From Filosporella fistucella (lineage: Eukaryota > Ascomycota > Leotiomycetes > Helotiales): 64,000 nucleotides of DNA. The translations under genes were made by a program, and so were the position numbers. Shown here piece by piece: positions 21,527 through 34,272 of this stretch. The DNA lies in assembly GCA_030077755.1 (NCBI GenBank), contig JAQJZZ010000004.1, positions 1,178,001-1,242,000 on the forward strand. The letters run 5' to 3'. The notes beneath the pieces were generated by a model. It did no database searches. It was given only the letters and a program-made list of their open reading frames with translations, and was not told where the DNA came from. The first letter of the stretch is position 1, and each line of letters begins with the position of its first letter.

Positions 21527-24176
21527 ATAATATATAATAGGACCCTTTTAAGGATAACTTCCTAAGCTAATAAGAAATATAACTTTAAGAGGTAAGAAAG
21601 CTTGGGTTTTATTAACTCCGTAATTAAGAAGAAGGGAGGATATATAATAAAATTCTAATAAAGTATTTATATTATTTAATTTATTAGAGTTTTAAGATCT
21701 ATAATAAGGTATAATTAATAAATATAGAAATAATTTTAATTCTTGAGCTTGATTTATATTAGCGTTTATATTTAAAGCTTAAGTTAAATTAAGTTAATTT
21801 ATTTAAAATGCGAACCAAAAAGAGAATTATAAAGCCTAAAAGTATTAAGATTATATTAAAGGTTATATAATGCTTAATAGATAAATTTATAAGAAGCTAT
21901 AATAAAATAGATATAAGTTAGCTAGAAATCGAGAATTAGCTTATATTATAGGCCAACTAATTCTTAGGAAGAAAGTTAATTATAGAGATTTTATTTAATT
22001 ATAAATATGTAAAGATTAATTTATTACCCACGTTATTAAGAAGAATAGATAAAAGAGGTCATTTTTTAACCACTTAGCAATAGCTCTATTAATAAGAAAT
22101 ATAGCTTGGTATAAAAGAAAAAGCTATTAAATAGCCATTAATTATAAATAGAGTTTATAAGGTTATATGCTATCCTGGCCCCCTTTATAATTTAGGACCG
22201 TATTATTAGGTTAACCCTATAATAAAAAAGCATTATAAGCTAAAGTAGCACTACTTTAAGGATATATTAAGACTTATAAAAAAAGGATATCCTTTAGAGA
22301 TATAAAATAATATATTAAAAAAGGTCCGCCTTAATTTATATATAAAAGAATAGTAATTGCTTGAAATGCATTAAAAGGAAAAGAAAATATTATTATTAAA
22401 TGTGCCTCTTATTAATATTATATTGCTTAAATTATTTTATTAAGCCTTTCACCTAAGGTTTTCATTTATTAAGACTTTAACTTTAAATACGTCTTTAACG
22501 TTTATTTTATTTAAATAACTTAATATTTCTAGCCCTTAAAATAAATTAATAAACAAATATTATATTTGGCAAGAATTATAAATTAAAGATTTAAGATAAA
22601 AAATAGCATATTTAAAGGCTTATGCTATTATAAAGGATAATTGCATAGACTTGGGATTAATTTATAGGAATTTAAACCTAAAGAAGTTAATTAATTTAAG
22701 CGTTAAAATCGGGGCTATTAAGCATATTATATATAATATTAATTAATAAAAGTAATCTTAAAAGCGGCTAAGAATAAAGGAGTATCTAAAATAAGATAGT
22801 AATAAAATAGGATTAAATCTTTATATTACTTTAAAATAATTATATTAAAATAAACTTAAAGCTCTTTTACTATTAATCTTATATATCTAAAATAGCCTTT
22901 CACGCTTTGCTCCTTTTTCTTAATTATATTAATATACTATTTAAGAAACTCATTAAAGCCTTAGCTTGGATCTGCTTTATAAACTTGCTAATTACGTTTA
23001 ATAAATGCTTTTAATTTAGTAAAATATTCTTTAATAAGATTTAAATCCGGAGAATATAATGGCAAGTATATTATTTTAATTCTAGCGTTATAATATATTT
23101 GCTTAATTCGCTTTATATAATAAAAAAAAGTATTATCTATTATTAGAATTAACTTTGGCTTTAGCTATTTGCTATAAAAAGAAAGTAATTGCTTAATGAA
23201 ATCCTTAAAGATAGCATTATTTATAAATCCTTAAAAGATATAAATAAATAAAATCCTATCTTATATATATATAAGGAATATTTGATATTATTTCTTATAT
23301 TAAAATTAAATAATTTAGACCGGAATAACCTTAAGGGGAAATTAGCTAATCCGCTTAAACCTAATACATTTATTATAATTAGACTTATTTATATAAATAA
23401 GCTAGTAAAAATAAAAGTTAATTAATAGGTTATATATATATAAATCTCATAAATTTATATTCTTTCCTTATATTATTTGGTGAATCGTTTTTTTTATTTA
23501 GCCCTTAAAAGCTAATGCTTTTATTATATTAGAAATAATTATAAATACTTTAAACTCATCTTATAAAAAGATTATTATCTTAGATTAATATAACCCTAGC
23601 TTTTTTAGCAAGTGCTTACAAAGAGCGTTTAGTATAAGAGGTATAATACTTTATTTTTGGCTTAGGCTATTATGTGAAGCTTTTGGGATATTGAAATAAT
23701 GGATTTTCGAGCATATATCTCAAATAGCATAAGGCATATATTTAATAGCTTTGATTATTTTAGTATTAGTAAACTTATTATAAATTATATTATTGGCTAT
23801 ATCCTATTATAACTTTATAAGGTTTAATGCTATAATATTATAATACGCTATCCATAGCTTGAAAATATATTCTATGCAGGTATATAATATAAATTGATAG
23901 CATTAAGTATTATAAGATATGAGAATAAAGGATTAGCATTAAATCTTAAAGGATATAATTATAAAAGAGTTATAATATTATTAAATCCTAAAGAATTTAT
24001 TAAACAAAAGATTATTACTAAGTCTTAAAGGCGGCGGTTTCTAGCCTTAAGCTATAATATAAGCATAATAAAATAATTAACTAGAATATCTTTAATATTA
24101 AGTAATAGCTTGGCATTATAGCTTAAAAGAAAGATTAAAGAGTTTATAAAGTAAAAGCCAATTTCAAAGTTAATTA
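21527..24176 (-). mobile_element. Tc1/mariner-type transposon, right part with transposase
   Basis: This is the remainder of the transposon split by Gyp2-A. With the left part (13243-13606) and without the Gyp2-A insert, its length is 3,014 bp. It ends at 24176 in an inverted repeat matching 13243, followed by TA. A degraded transposase lies on the minus strand at ~22870-23900. Bases 21527-22850 carry a further degraded region (a forward stretch from ~21,810, starting MRTKKRIIKPKSIK) that I do not recognise. At 3.0 kb it is long for a Tc1 element, so it may have a second gene or a nested remnant. Confidence 0.82.
22870..23900 (-). pseudogene. Tc1/mariner-type (DDE_3) transposase remnant
   Basis: The minus strand at ~22,880-23,160 reads LILIIDNTFFYYIKRIK and then IIYLPLYSPDLNLIKEYF. 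These match the second Asp block (usually xxDNxxxH) and the signature PxYSPDLNPIE block holding the last acidic residue of DDE_3 transposases in the Tc1/mariner superfamily. A basic tail, FTKLKAFIKRN, follows. Upstream parts toward 23,900 are too degraded for a reliable first catalytic Asp or DNA-binding domain. Stops (TAG/TAA) and A+T bias show RIP damage. It is inactive. Confidence 0.8.
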
Positions 24177-24178
24177 TA

Positions 24179-26586
24179 ATAGCTAAAATAATATTAAATT
24201 CCTTTATAAATAAAATTTTAATATTAGTTTAATCCTTAATATAAGCTTAATAAGAATTAGCTTAATTATATAATCTTATACCTTTTAGGCAAAATTAATT
24301 ATACCTTAGAATTAGCTTATATTTATTCTTTTTAAACCTATAAAGCCTTATTTTAAATTCTTTAATAATTTCTTAAGAATCCCTTGCCTTAATAATTATA
24401 TTATAGGCTTTAATTATTTAAAAATTACCTTTATCCATTATATTAAATTAAATATTATAATAGGCTAAAGGTATTATTTTTAACTTTTAAGCTTTATAAA
24501 TATTAATAAAGGAATTATTTATACCTATATTAATAAGTGCCTTTAAGATATCTTTAGCCTTTATTACGGTTTATAATAACTTAATAATAATTATTAAACG
24601 CTTATATAATTTATTATTAAATCCTTTAGCGCTTAAGACTTAGCGGGAGCTTTTCCTAAATTCCTTAAAGAATTTTCTCTTTTAATAATAATTAGCCTTT
24701 TAATAGCTTAAAGATTTTATTTAATCTCTTATAATTTTGCTTTTTTTAAGTTAGCTTTTACCTATTTAGCTTTATTTAGGCAAATAAGGCTATTTATAAA
24801 ATAGCCCTTTTATTTATATAAATAATAGGTTACTTTAAAGAAAGGCTTTTAATTATTATAAGATATGCTTATAAAATTACTTAATAAGGCGGAGGAAGTA
24901 TTCCTTTTTTAATAATTATAATCTTATTAAAGTTATTAAAAAGCTCTTAAAGAATTCCTCTTAAGTTTTTTGCCCTTATAATTACGTCTTTTTTTAAACT
25001 TATTATTATCTTTATACTTATGCTTATTTTGGCTTATAATATTATTTATTCTTTTTATTAAGATTTTAGCCTTTTAAGCAGCTATTTATTAATTAAGAAT
25101 AATATCTAATATTATATTTATAATTATAATTTATATTTTTTTAATTAATATTTTATTTATAAGAATAAGCTTAAAGGTAACTATTCTTTTAAATTCTTCT
25201 TAACTTTTAAAGAGGTTTTATTTTAATAACTTTATCCTTTTAATTAATTGTATAATAATCTTATTAGGCCTTTATTTTAGCCCTTATAATTTTTTATAAG
25301 CTTTAATATTATGCTCTTTACTATTTTATATAATATTTAAACTCTAGCATTTAAAGTTATTTTAAGCTATTAAAAGGCCTTAATAATCTTAATATTTATT
25401 ATTAAGAATAAATTAGTGCTTTATAAGTAAGCAATTTATCTTAAATCTTTAAACTATAATATTTATACGTTTTTTATAAGAATTATATAAATTAAGCTAA
25501 TTATTAAAGATTAGCTTAAAAGTATTAAAGAAGGCTTGGTATTCCTTAGGGTTTTTGCCTTTATAAAAAGATAAGAAGATTGCCTTCTTTTTTATTTTAA
25601 AGGAAAGGTTTACTTCTTACTTTTAATTTATTTATAGCTATATATAATCACTTATAAGAGGCTTAAAGCTATTATTCTTAATATATAAATTACGGATATA
25701 TATAGGCAATTATATTATAAGGCTATAATTAGCGCCTATTTTTATAATAAAATAATATATATAAGTAATAAATAAAGTATTATTAGGGCTTATTTAATTA
25801 CCTATAAGGTTATCCTTAAGGTTTATAAACCTAATATATAATTAACCTTAAGATATAAATCCTTTATTAAAGATAATAGCTTTATATATTTGCTTATTAT
25901 AATTGGCACTTTCTTTAAGGCATTTAATAGCCTACTTTAATTTATTAATTATAATCTTTTAAGTATATAACGCATTAAGTTAAGTTATATCCCTTTTATA
26001 ATATTTTTAAAAAATGAATATAAAAATAAGGATAAGAATATAAGAGAATTCCTAAAAAGCCTTTAAAAGGATATTAATTATTTTTATGTCTTTTTATTCT
26101 TATTTGGGCTAATAGCCTTTATTTATTATATTAATAACTTAAGACTTAATCTTATTAATATATTCGCTAAGAGTTTTATTTTTCTTAATAATAGTCTTAA
26201 GGACTTTTATAATAACCGTCTTAAATAATTCATTATTATAATTCTTAATAATTTAAAAAGAGGCTTATTAGCGAGTTATAATATTAATAGCGCGCGCGGC
26301 GATGCTAGTAATAATAATGTTATTAGCAAATATAATATTAGTAATTAAAAGGTTAATAAATCATATTCCCGTCCTTAAAGGCAAAGAATTTAAAATATAA
26401 AACGTATAAATAAGAAGTAGTTTAATAAGTAAAATAAGTTATATTTTAATATGAGACTAAACTCTAGCCTTTTAAAATGCTAAAATTAAACTATTTAAGG
26501 GGTGCTTAAAGGGTTCTTATAAATTGCCAAATATAATTAAATAGTTAAGGTTATATAAAATTATAATTCCAATTATATACCTAATA
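24179..26586 (-). mobile_element. Gyp2-B, 5' half (LTR, gag, protease)
   Basis: The reverse complement of Gyp2-A 13607 to ~16,020 includes a complete 191-bp LTR at 26396-26586 in reverse orientation, then gag (compare 26270-26390 with 13800-13920) and protease, ending at the TA site where the Tc1-like element inserted. It continues at 13240 on the other side. It is more heavily mutated than copy A, with no usable ORF. Confidence 0.88.
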
Positions 26587-26919
26587 AGAAGTAGCTAATA
26601 AAATGTTATTAATAATAATAAGCTTAAATTAGCTTTAAATAAAACTAAATTGGATCGCATTTATAATAGGCTAATTCTTAAAGTAAGCTTTATTAATAGA
26701 AATAATTTTATATATATCTTAAATAATTATTTGCTAATTGCTTTTATTTTTAATAAAATTACAATATTTAATACTTATTATAGCTAAGTATTCCTTAATA
26801 GAATTAGGTAATAAAAGTTACTAGTTTGCTTAATTATAAATCCTTAAGAATTGAATAATTTAAAAAATAAAATAATATAAATAAATAAATTCTTAAAGAA
26901 AGGAATAAAGAAAGAAATA
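26587..26919. other. Unclassified A+T-rich sequence between Gyp2-B and Gyp2-C
   Basis: No ORF, terminal repeat or match to a resolved family was found. It may be pre-existing degraded sequence at the target of Gyp2-B. Confidence 0.4.
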
Positions 26920-28057
26920 AAAGGACTAGTAATTATTCCTTTTATTAATAAGTAATATTCTTTATTAAGAATTTAAGAATAAAATATAATAAACTTTAGC
27001 TTAAATATATAAGTCCTTTTTAGGTAATTAAATTAATAAGATAATTTGTATATTATTTAAAGCTTTTAAGCATTTATATTAAATTATATAATATATTTTA
27101 TATATTACTTTTAAAGCTATATTATAAAAGGAAAAGAAAAGAGCTTAAGTAATATTAAGAAAATAAATTGTTAAAGCTTAAAAATAAAATAAATAAATAA
27201 GAATAAGAAATAAAATCTAATCTAAATTATAGGAAATATAATAAAATATTTTATATTTTATATTTTATAAAATAAAAAGAATAATTAAAAGACTATAATA
27301 CTTAGCTCTTAATTTATTTAAATTTAAGGAATATAAAAGAAATATTAAATGCATATCTTAAAAATTATAAGTTACTTATAAAAGAATAAGATAATAAAGT
27401 TAAATTATTTAAAATAAATTAAAAAGGAATTTTTTAGCTATTAGGTAAAAAGAAGAAAAAGAAGGAAAGACCTTAAAAAAGTAAAAAATAAATTAAGAAT
27501 AATAATTAATATAAATAAAATAAAATAAGAATAAAAGCATATTTTAAGAATATTATAAATATATTTAAAACTTAAAAATAAAGGCATTTTATTTTATTAA
27601 TAATAAATATAAAAATAGCTTAAAATATTTTAAAATAAAAATAAAGCTATTTAAATATTATTTAAAAATTACTTAAATTTAAGAAAATATTATAAAAATG
27701 CTTTTAAGGATATTTTTATTAATATTAAAAAGAAAAAGCTTATTATAAATATTAATAAATAAGTAAAGAAAAACTTATAATAAGAAATTAAAAATAAGAA
27801 TATTTTTAATATTTATATTATTCCTCTTTAAAATATTAAATCTATTCTTTATTCCTTAGCTAATTAATTAAATTATAAGAAAATCCTTATTAATATTAAT
27901 AAATTCCTTATTAGCATTTAAAATAAGAAATATATTAAATTTATTAATATAATCCTTAATTTTATAATAAAATTAATATAAATTAATAAGAATTTAAAAC
28001 TTATTAATATTATTATAATAACTTAAAAGGAAATTTATTTTCTTATAAATATTATTT
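26920..28057 (+). mobile_element. Gyp2-C, segment 1 (5' truncated: integrase end onward)
   Basis: Forward sequence aligns with Gyp2-A from ~19,018 to ~20,395, covering the end of the integrase, the chromodomain and part of the extra 3' region. RIP damage is strong: nearly every C has become T. The upstream part of the element is absent. The sequence is interrupted at 28062 by copia-2, resumes at 34273, is interrupted again by Gyp1-A and Gyp1-B, and finishes at 54798. Confidence 0.8.
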
Positions 28058-28062
28058 ATTTT

Positions 28063-28629
28063 TATAAGATATATAATATAATATAGGTAAGGGGATAAAC
28101 CTTTATTATATATATATATATTAAAGGAGGGTGGAAGTATCGCTTAAGCTGTGAGGCTTATTAATAAGGAGTAATAATAATAAGTATATTTTTACTTAAC
28201 TTTTTACTTAATTCTTAAATATAGGAATTGACTCGATTTAAATATTTAAATAATTAATTCTAATAAATTCTATTAATTAGAAATCCACTATTAATATTAA
28301 TAATATTATAAGCTATATAATATTATTAATTAATAATCACATATAAGAATGCATAGTCTATTATGTCAATTTAGCTAATTAATTAAAAATCCAAAGTTAT
28401 TAAAACTTTTCAAAAGTTTAAAAAACTTAAAAATATTTATATAAAGACGCTAAGCCATAATAGGAAGCTATAACTTATAATATAAGTAATAATAATATTA
28501 ATAAGCTCATATATAATTTTATAGTAACTTATTACGGTTAAATTATGAGAAATCTTTTCTTAAAAGGTTTTCTCCTTTTTTAAAAAACTTTTAAAAAATT
28601 TAAAAAATTTACTAATTATAAATCTAATA
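28063..28629 (-). repeat. Copia-2 3' LTR
   Basis: The 567-bp LTR reads on the minus strand from TATTAGATTTATAATTAG at 28629 to …ATCTTATA at 28063. It abuts the reverse-complement polypurine tract CGCCCTCTT at 28630-28638 and is the partner of 9470-10037. Confidence 0.87.
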
Positions 28630-28674
28630 CGCCCTCTTAATAAGTACCTAAGAAATTATTTAAGCTTATTATTT

Positions 28675-31600
28675 TTAGCTTATGAAATTAAGCTCTTTTA
28701 AGAAGTTTTTATATTTAATCTTTTTTAAAGCCTTAGTTAATCCATCGGCTTTTTATTTATTAATAGGAATATATATTAAATCTATTATTCCTTTTAATAT
28801 AAGATTTCTTATATAGTGATATTTAACGGCTATATGCTTTATTTTCTCGTAATATATAGGATTATATCCTAATAATAAAGCTCCGTTATTATCCGTATAT
28901 AAAGGGAACTTCTTTTGCTTATAAAAGCCTAATTCTTTTAATAGGCTTATTATATAAATAGCTTCTTTAATAATAGCGTTTATAGCTATATATTCAGCTT
29001 CTATAGTGCTTTATACTACTATAGATTATAATTTAGAACGCCATGATATAGGCCTATTAGCTAAATAAAATATATAACCCATAATAGATTTAGCTATACT
29101 AATATCTCCGGCATAATCTGCGTTACAATAGCCGCTTATATAATGGCTATTAATATTATTATTCTTATATTTAATAAAATAATTAATAGTTCCTTTTAAA
29201 TATCTTAATATTCTTTTAATAGCTATAAAGTATTCTTTATTAAGGTTATTAGCATATCTAGCTAATTTAATAACCGAATAAGCTATATCGGGTCTAGTGC
29301 CTAATACTAGATATAATAAGCTCCTTATTATCCCTTAATATTCTTTAATATCTTCTTTATTTGCTTATTCCTTATTAGGGATTAATTTTAAATTAATATT
29401 AAGAGGAATATTAATAGGATTATAATTAGCCATATTATATTTTTCTAATATTTTAGTTATATATTTAGCTTGGCTTAATATTAAAGATTTATTATTATTA
29501 TTATTATTTATAATAATATTTATTCCTAAATAATCTTTAATAATCCCTAATTCTTTAATTTGAAAATAATTTTTAAAAGTTTTAATAAGAATATTAATAT
29601 TATCCTTATTAGGGCCTATAATAGCTAAATTATCCACATAAATACAAATAATTATATTTATAGACTTATTTATAAAAATGCAACTTTCGGCACTTAAGGG
29701 CTTATAATTTAATTCTTTTAATTTATTAATAAGTATAAAATACCAAATACGGGCAGATTGCTTTAATCCATATAAAGCTTTATTTAATTATAAATATAAA
29801 GCTTCTTTATTATTTATTTTATTACTTAATATTAATAAATTATCTTTTACGCCTTCGGGTAAATATAAGCTTATTTTAGCGTTTATATTTCCCTGTATAA
29901 AAGCAGAAATCATATCGATTTTATAAATATAATAATTATTTAATAAAGCTAAGGCAAATACAATTTTCCAAGCTATTTGCTTAATTACGGCTATAAAAGA
30001 CTCTATATAATCTTTACCGTAAATTTGCTTAAAGCCTTTAGCTATAAACCTAGCTTTAAATTCGTAATAATTATTATTATTATCTTTTAATTTATAAGCC
30101 CACCTAGTTTTAATAGGTGTTATATTATTATAATTAAATTTATTAGAAATAGTAATAATATCTTAAATATTATTAAGATTTAAAGTATTTAATTCTTTTT
30201 ATATAGCTTTAATCCAATAATCTTTATAAGGATTATTATTATTAATAGCTTCTTTATAAGATTTAGGCTCTAAAATAATAGTATTATCTTTTAATCGATT
30301 TTTATAAATAATAATTTTATTGGATTTTAAATCCTTATTATTATTATCTTTAATATTATTATCGCCCTCTATTTTAGAGGTTAAATATTCTATGAAAGCC
30401 AAATTATATAAGCTATTATTAATAGTAAAATTAGCTTCTTTTAATTTAGATTGAGTTTTAGGTCCTTTATAAAACTCTTTATTTAATTTATTTAAATCAT
30501 CTTCTTTACTATTTTCGCTATTTTCGCTATTATCGCTAATATTAATATTATTATTATTTTTATTATTATTATTAATATTAGATTTATTTACTTCTAATAT
30601 ATCTAAATTATTATTTTCCTTATTATTGATATTTAAAGGAGTTTCTTTAATAATAATATCTTGATTATTATTATTAAAAGTAGGATTATTTAATAAATTT
30701 TTAATAAAATTATAATCCTTTAAATCTTCTTTTAATAATTTATTAAAGTCCAAATTTAATTTATATTTATCTTTATAAATTAAATCTTCTTTAATAATTA
30801 TATCTTAATTACTTATTACTTTATTTAAAGTAGGGATATAAATTAAATAATTATTAAAAGATTCCTACCCTATTAATATACCGCTATTAGCTTTATTATT
30901 TAGCTTTCCTAAATTAGCTTTATTAGCTCTTATTTCCTTAGGAATTAAAGTATAGCATAAGGAGCCTAATACTTTAATATGCGATATATCGGGTTTATCT
31001 TTAAAAATCGATATATAAGGAATATTATTAATAAAACTATTATATGTCCTATTTTTAATATTTATAATAGATTTAATTAAATAAGGCTAGAGATATAAGG
31101 GAATATTTTTATTATAGCATATAATTATTAGCCTTTCTAATATATATTAATTTAATCGCTCACTTATACCATTTTATTCTTGGCTATAAGGGCTAATTAA
31201 ATTAATATAAATTCCCTTATTTTTAATAAAAGTATTCCACTTATTATTAATAAATTCTTTTGCATTATCGGAATGTAATCCTTTAATAATAATATTAAAT
31301 TGATTTTTTAATAAATTATATAATTTTATTAATTTATTTATAGCTTTGGATTTATATTTAATAGCATAAATATAAACGGCTTTATTACTTTTATAAGTAA
31401 AAGTAATAAAATAACGCTCGCCTTTTAGGCCTAATATCTTAAAAGGTCTAGCTATATTTAAATTAAAATAAGTAAGAATCTCTTTATTTATATTTAAAGG
31501 CTTATAATTAATATTTTTAGTTATTTTACCTATAATATAAGATTCACAATTATTTAAATTAATTTTACTATTTTTAGGTAATTTATATCCTTTAATATTA

Positions 31601-32982
31601 TTTATTATTTTAATTAAATAGTCTTTATTTAAGTGATTTAGCCTTTTATGAATTAAATCCATATTAAGCTTACTTATATTAATATTTTTATCTACTTGAT
31701 AAATAACGTTTTTTAAATATTTATTATTAATTTTTAAATTTAAATAATATGCGTTATTAATCCAATTTGCTATAATAATAATATTATTTTTATTGTTTAC
31801 TATTTTAGCTATATTATTATTAAAAGTAATATCCCATCCTTTATTTATAAGGGTCTTAGTAGATAATAAAGTAGCTTTTAAATCCGGGATATAATTAACC
31901 CCTTTAATTAATATTTCCTTATTATTAACTAAAATAGGTATATTACCTATTCCTTTAATAGCTAATTTAAATCCATTTGCAATAATAATAAAGGAATTAT
32001 TAACTGGCTTATAATTAATAAGCCAATTCCTATTAGGCATATAATGGTCAAATGCGCCTAAGTCTAAAATTATTTTATTATTAATAATAAAATTATTATT
32101 ATTATTAATAGCAGACATAAGGGTTTTATCTAAATTATTGCTTTTATTAAAATCCTTTTTATTCTTATTCTTATTCTTATTTTTATCCTTATTTTTAAAA
32201 GAATTAGAATTAGAATTAGAATTTCTTAATTTAGGATATTTAATAAAACACTTGGATTTTAAGTGCCCTTTTTTATTATAATATTTATAATAAAGAATAT
32301 TATTCTTATTATTTTTATTTTTAAAATATTTAGAAGTTTTATTAGCTTTTAAATTATTATTAAAATGGCTTTCTTTGGCGATTAATTCGCTAATTAATTT
32401 ATTAATATTAATATTACTTAAATCATTACTAATTTCTTTATATTTTTGACTAATTAGCGAATTAAAATTATTATTTAATCCCTTAAATATAATCCAAGCT
32501 ATAAAGGGATCTAGCATTTTATAGCCTAATTCTTTTAAATAAATAGCCGAGCTTTATATATTAGCCGTATATTCGTCTATATTTTTAAAAGAAGTATAAT
32601 TAGCTTTTATTAATTGATTTAAATATCTATTAATTAATTTAAAGCTAGAATCGCCGTAAGTAGCTTTAATTGCTTCCTAAAGAAGCTTAGCACTATTTTT
32701 ATCCTTAAATCTATTTATATTTTCTAGGGATATAATAGATTTAATAGCACCTAAAGCTTTATTATTATTTTTAATAAAATCGCTATATCTTTCCTTATAT
32801 TTAACCCCTAATTCAAGAGTTATAGGCTCATTATCTTCATAATAAAGCGATTTATTAGGTGGATTAATAGTGTTATTTATATAAGCCATATAGCCATTTA
32901 TTTCTAGAAATAGCTTAGCTTCACTAAGCCATTTTATATAATTAGATTTACCTATTAATTTTAGTCCTTTAAAAGAAGCCAT
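28675..32982 (-). pseudogene. Copia-2 gag-pol polyprotein, same stops as copia-1
   Basis: The frame mirrors copia-1 codon for codon. The longest surviving pieces (101, 447, 184 and 90 residues) occupy equivalent positions, and the three shorter ones are identical in sequence. In the 447-residue piece the only difference I see is Asp versus Asn in YKPLxINKE. The inactivating stops are therefore shared rather than independent. Domain order is as in copia-1: gag, zinc-knuckle remnant, protease, integrase, reverse transcriptase with YVDN, RNase H. It is non-functional. Sharing of damage means the segment was copied or homogenised after mutation. Confidence 0.93.
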
Positions 32983-33513
32983 TTTTAATTAATAAAACTA
33001 ATATTATTATTCTTAAGTTATAATATAATAATAATAAATATAATTAGAGTTTATGTTTATAATAAGAACGCTCTTTTAGAATTTAATTTGCTATTATTTA
33101 ATCTTAAGTTCTAAATAATAGTATTATTAGATAATATGACTAATATTTATATTATTTAATAATAATTCTATAAAGAGGTTCCTTAATTGATTAAGATATA
33201 TATATATATATATATATATTCTTAATCATTTTAAGAAATAATATAATAAGTTAATAACTTATTTTTATTTATAATAACTTAAGAATAATAATTATTATAA
33301 CTAATTTAATATTCTTATTACATTTAAGTTACTTTTTTAAATAATAGTAAATTTTTTAAAAAAAATTTTAAATTTTTTTTAAAAAAAATTTACTTTTAAT
33401 AAATTGATATATAAATCAATTATAATTTAATAAGACCTTAATTAATATATAATATAATAAGTCTTATTATAATCCTTATATTTATTTAAAATAAATAATA
33501 AGGAATTGAGATT

Positions 33514-34197
33514 TTAATAATTATTTTTAAATCTCATAATAGTAACTTAATAAGAATAATTATTAATAATTATTAAATAATAATTGTTTAATTATCCCTA
33601 TGCCCTTATAATTGCCTTATTTAAAAAGGTCTTTTTCGTAGTTCTTATTAATTACTTATTACTTCTTTCACTTTTATTACTATTATTTTAATATATTCAT
33701 CCGAATATACTTATTATTAATAATAATAAGAATTACTTAAAGTAATTTTCCTTATATTAATAAACGTAATATTTAATATAATTTAATCCTCTCCGAGGAT
33801 GGCTTTTTATAAATTATATTAAATATATAATTAATATAATTTAAATTATTTATAATAAAATAGCCACGCCTTTATTTTTTATTTATACCTCCTCTAAGGC
33901 TATAAATAAGTAAATATAAGGTAGGTACCTTGATATGAGAACTAGGCTATATAACCGCTATGGTCCTATATATAAGGGATTTAAATCCTAATAGCTTCTA
34001 GAGGTTTAAGCTTATTCCCTCGCTTAAACTTAGTCTTAGGGACGCAGGCCACAGATTCTATTATAAGTAGTAATATATATAAATATATATATAATAATAT
34101 ATATTTATATTAGGGCTTTAGATAGGGTTTAACTCACTTAATAATCTTGAATTAAAAGTAAAAGTAATATTACTTCTTATTTAGCGATTAGCAAAAT
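33514..34197 (-). other. Copia-2 leader region unique to this copy
   Basis: This is the upstream leader of the minus-strand element, between the segment shared with copia-1 (ending at 33513) and the primer-binding site. No substantial ORF. It has local islands of higher G+C (for example around 33,900-34,080) and an alternating T/A stretch near 34,070-34,115. Confidence 0.6.
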
Positions 34198-34211
34198 CCG
34201 GGCTCATAACC
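34198..34211 (-). promoter_or_regulatory. Copia-2 primer-binding site, initiator tRNA-Met anticodon arm type
   Basis: On the minus strand the 14 bases read GGTTATGAGCCCGG. Their complement contains GGGCTCATAACC, the anticodon stem-loop of eukaryotic initiator tRNA-Met (CAT anticodon). Drosophila copia and relatives prime from a half-tRNA at this position rather than from the tRNA 3' end. The site directly follows the 61-bp terminal segment, as a primer site follows a 5' LTR. Confidence 0.7.
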
Positions 34212-34272
34212 TATAATATATATATATAATAAAGGTTTATCCCCTTACTTATATTATATTATATATCTTATA

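Larger units (their letters stand above)
28063..34272 (-). mobile_element. Copia-2 retrotransposon with ATTTT target duplication and inverted U5 ends
   Basis: This is a minus-strand copia element: 3' LTR (28063-28629), gag-pol (28675-32982), a 1.2-kb leader, primer-binding site (34198-34211) and a 61-bp terminal piece (34212-34272). ATTTT occurs on both sides (28058-28062 and 34273-34277), so these are true integration ends. The right end is not a full 5' LTR. It is the U5 end of the LTR in inverted orientation, so both outer ends read TATAAGATATATAATATAAT inward. Apart from the terminal ~40 bp, 28101-33513 is almost identical to copia-1. Confidence 0.85.
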
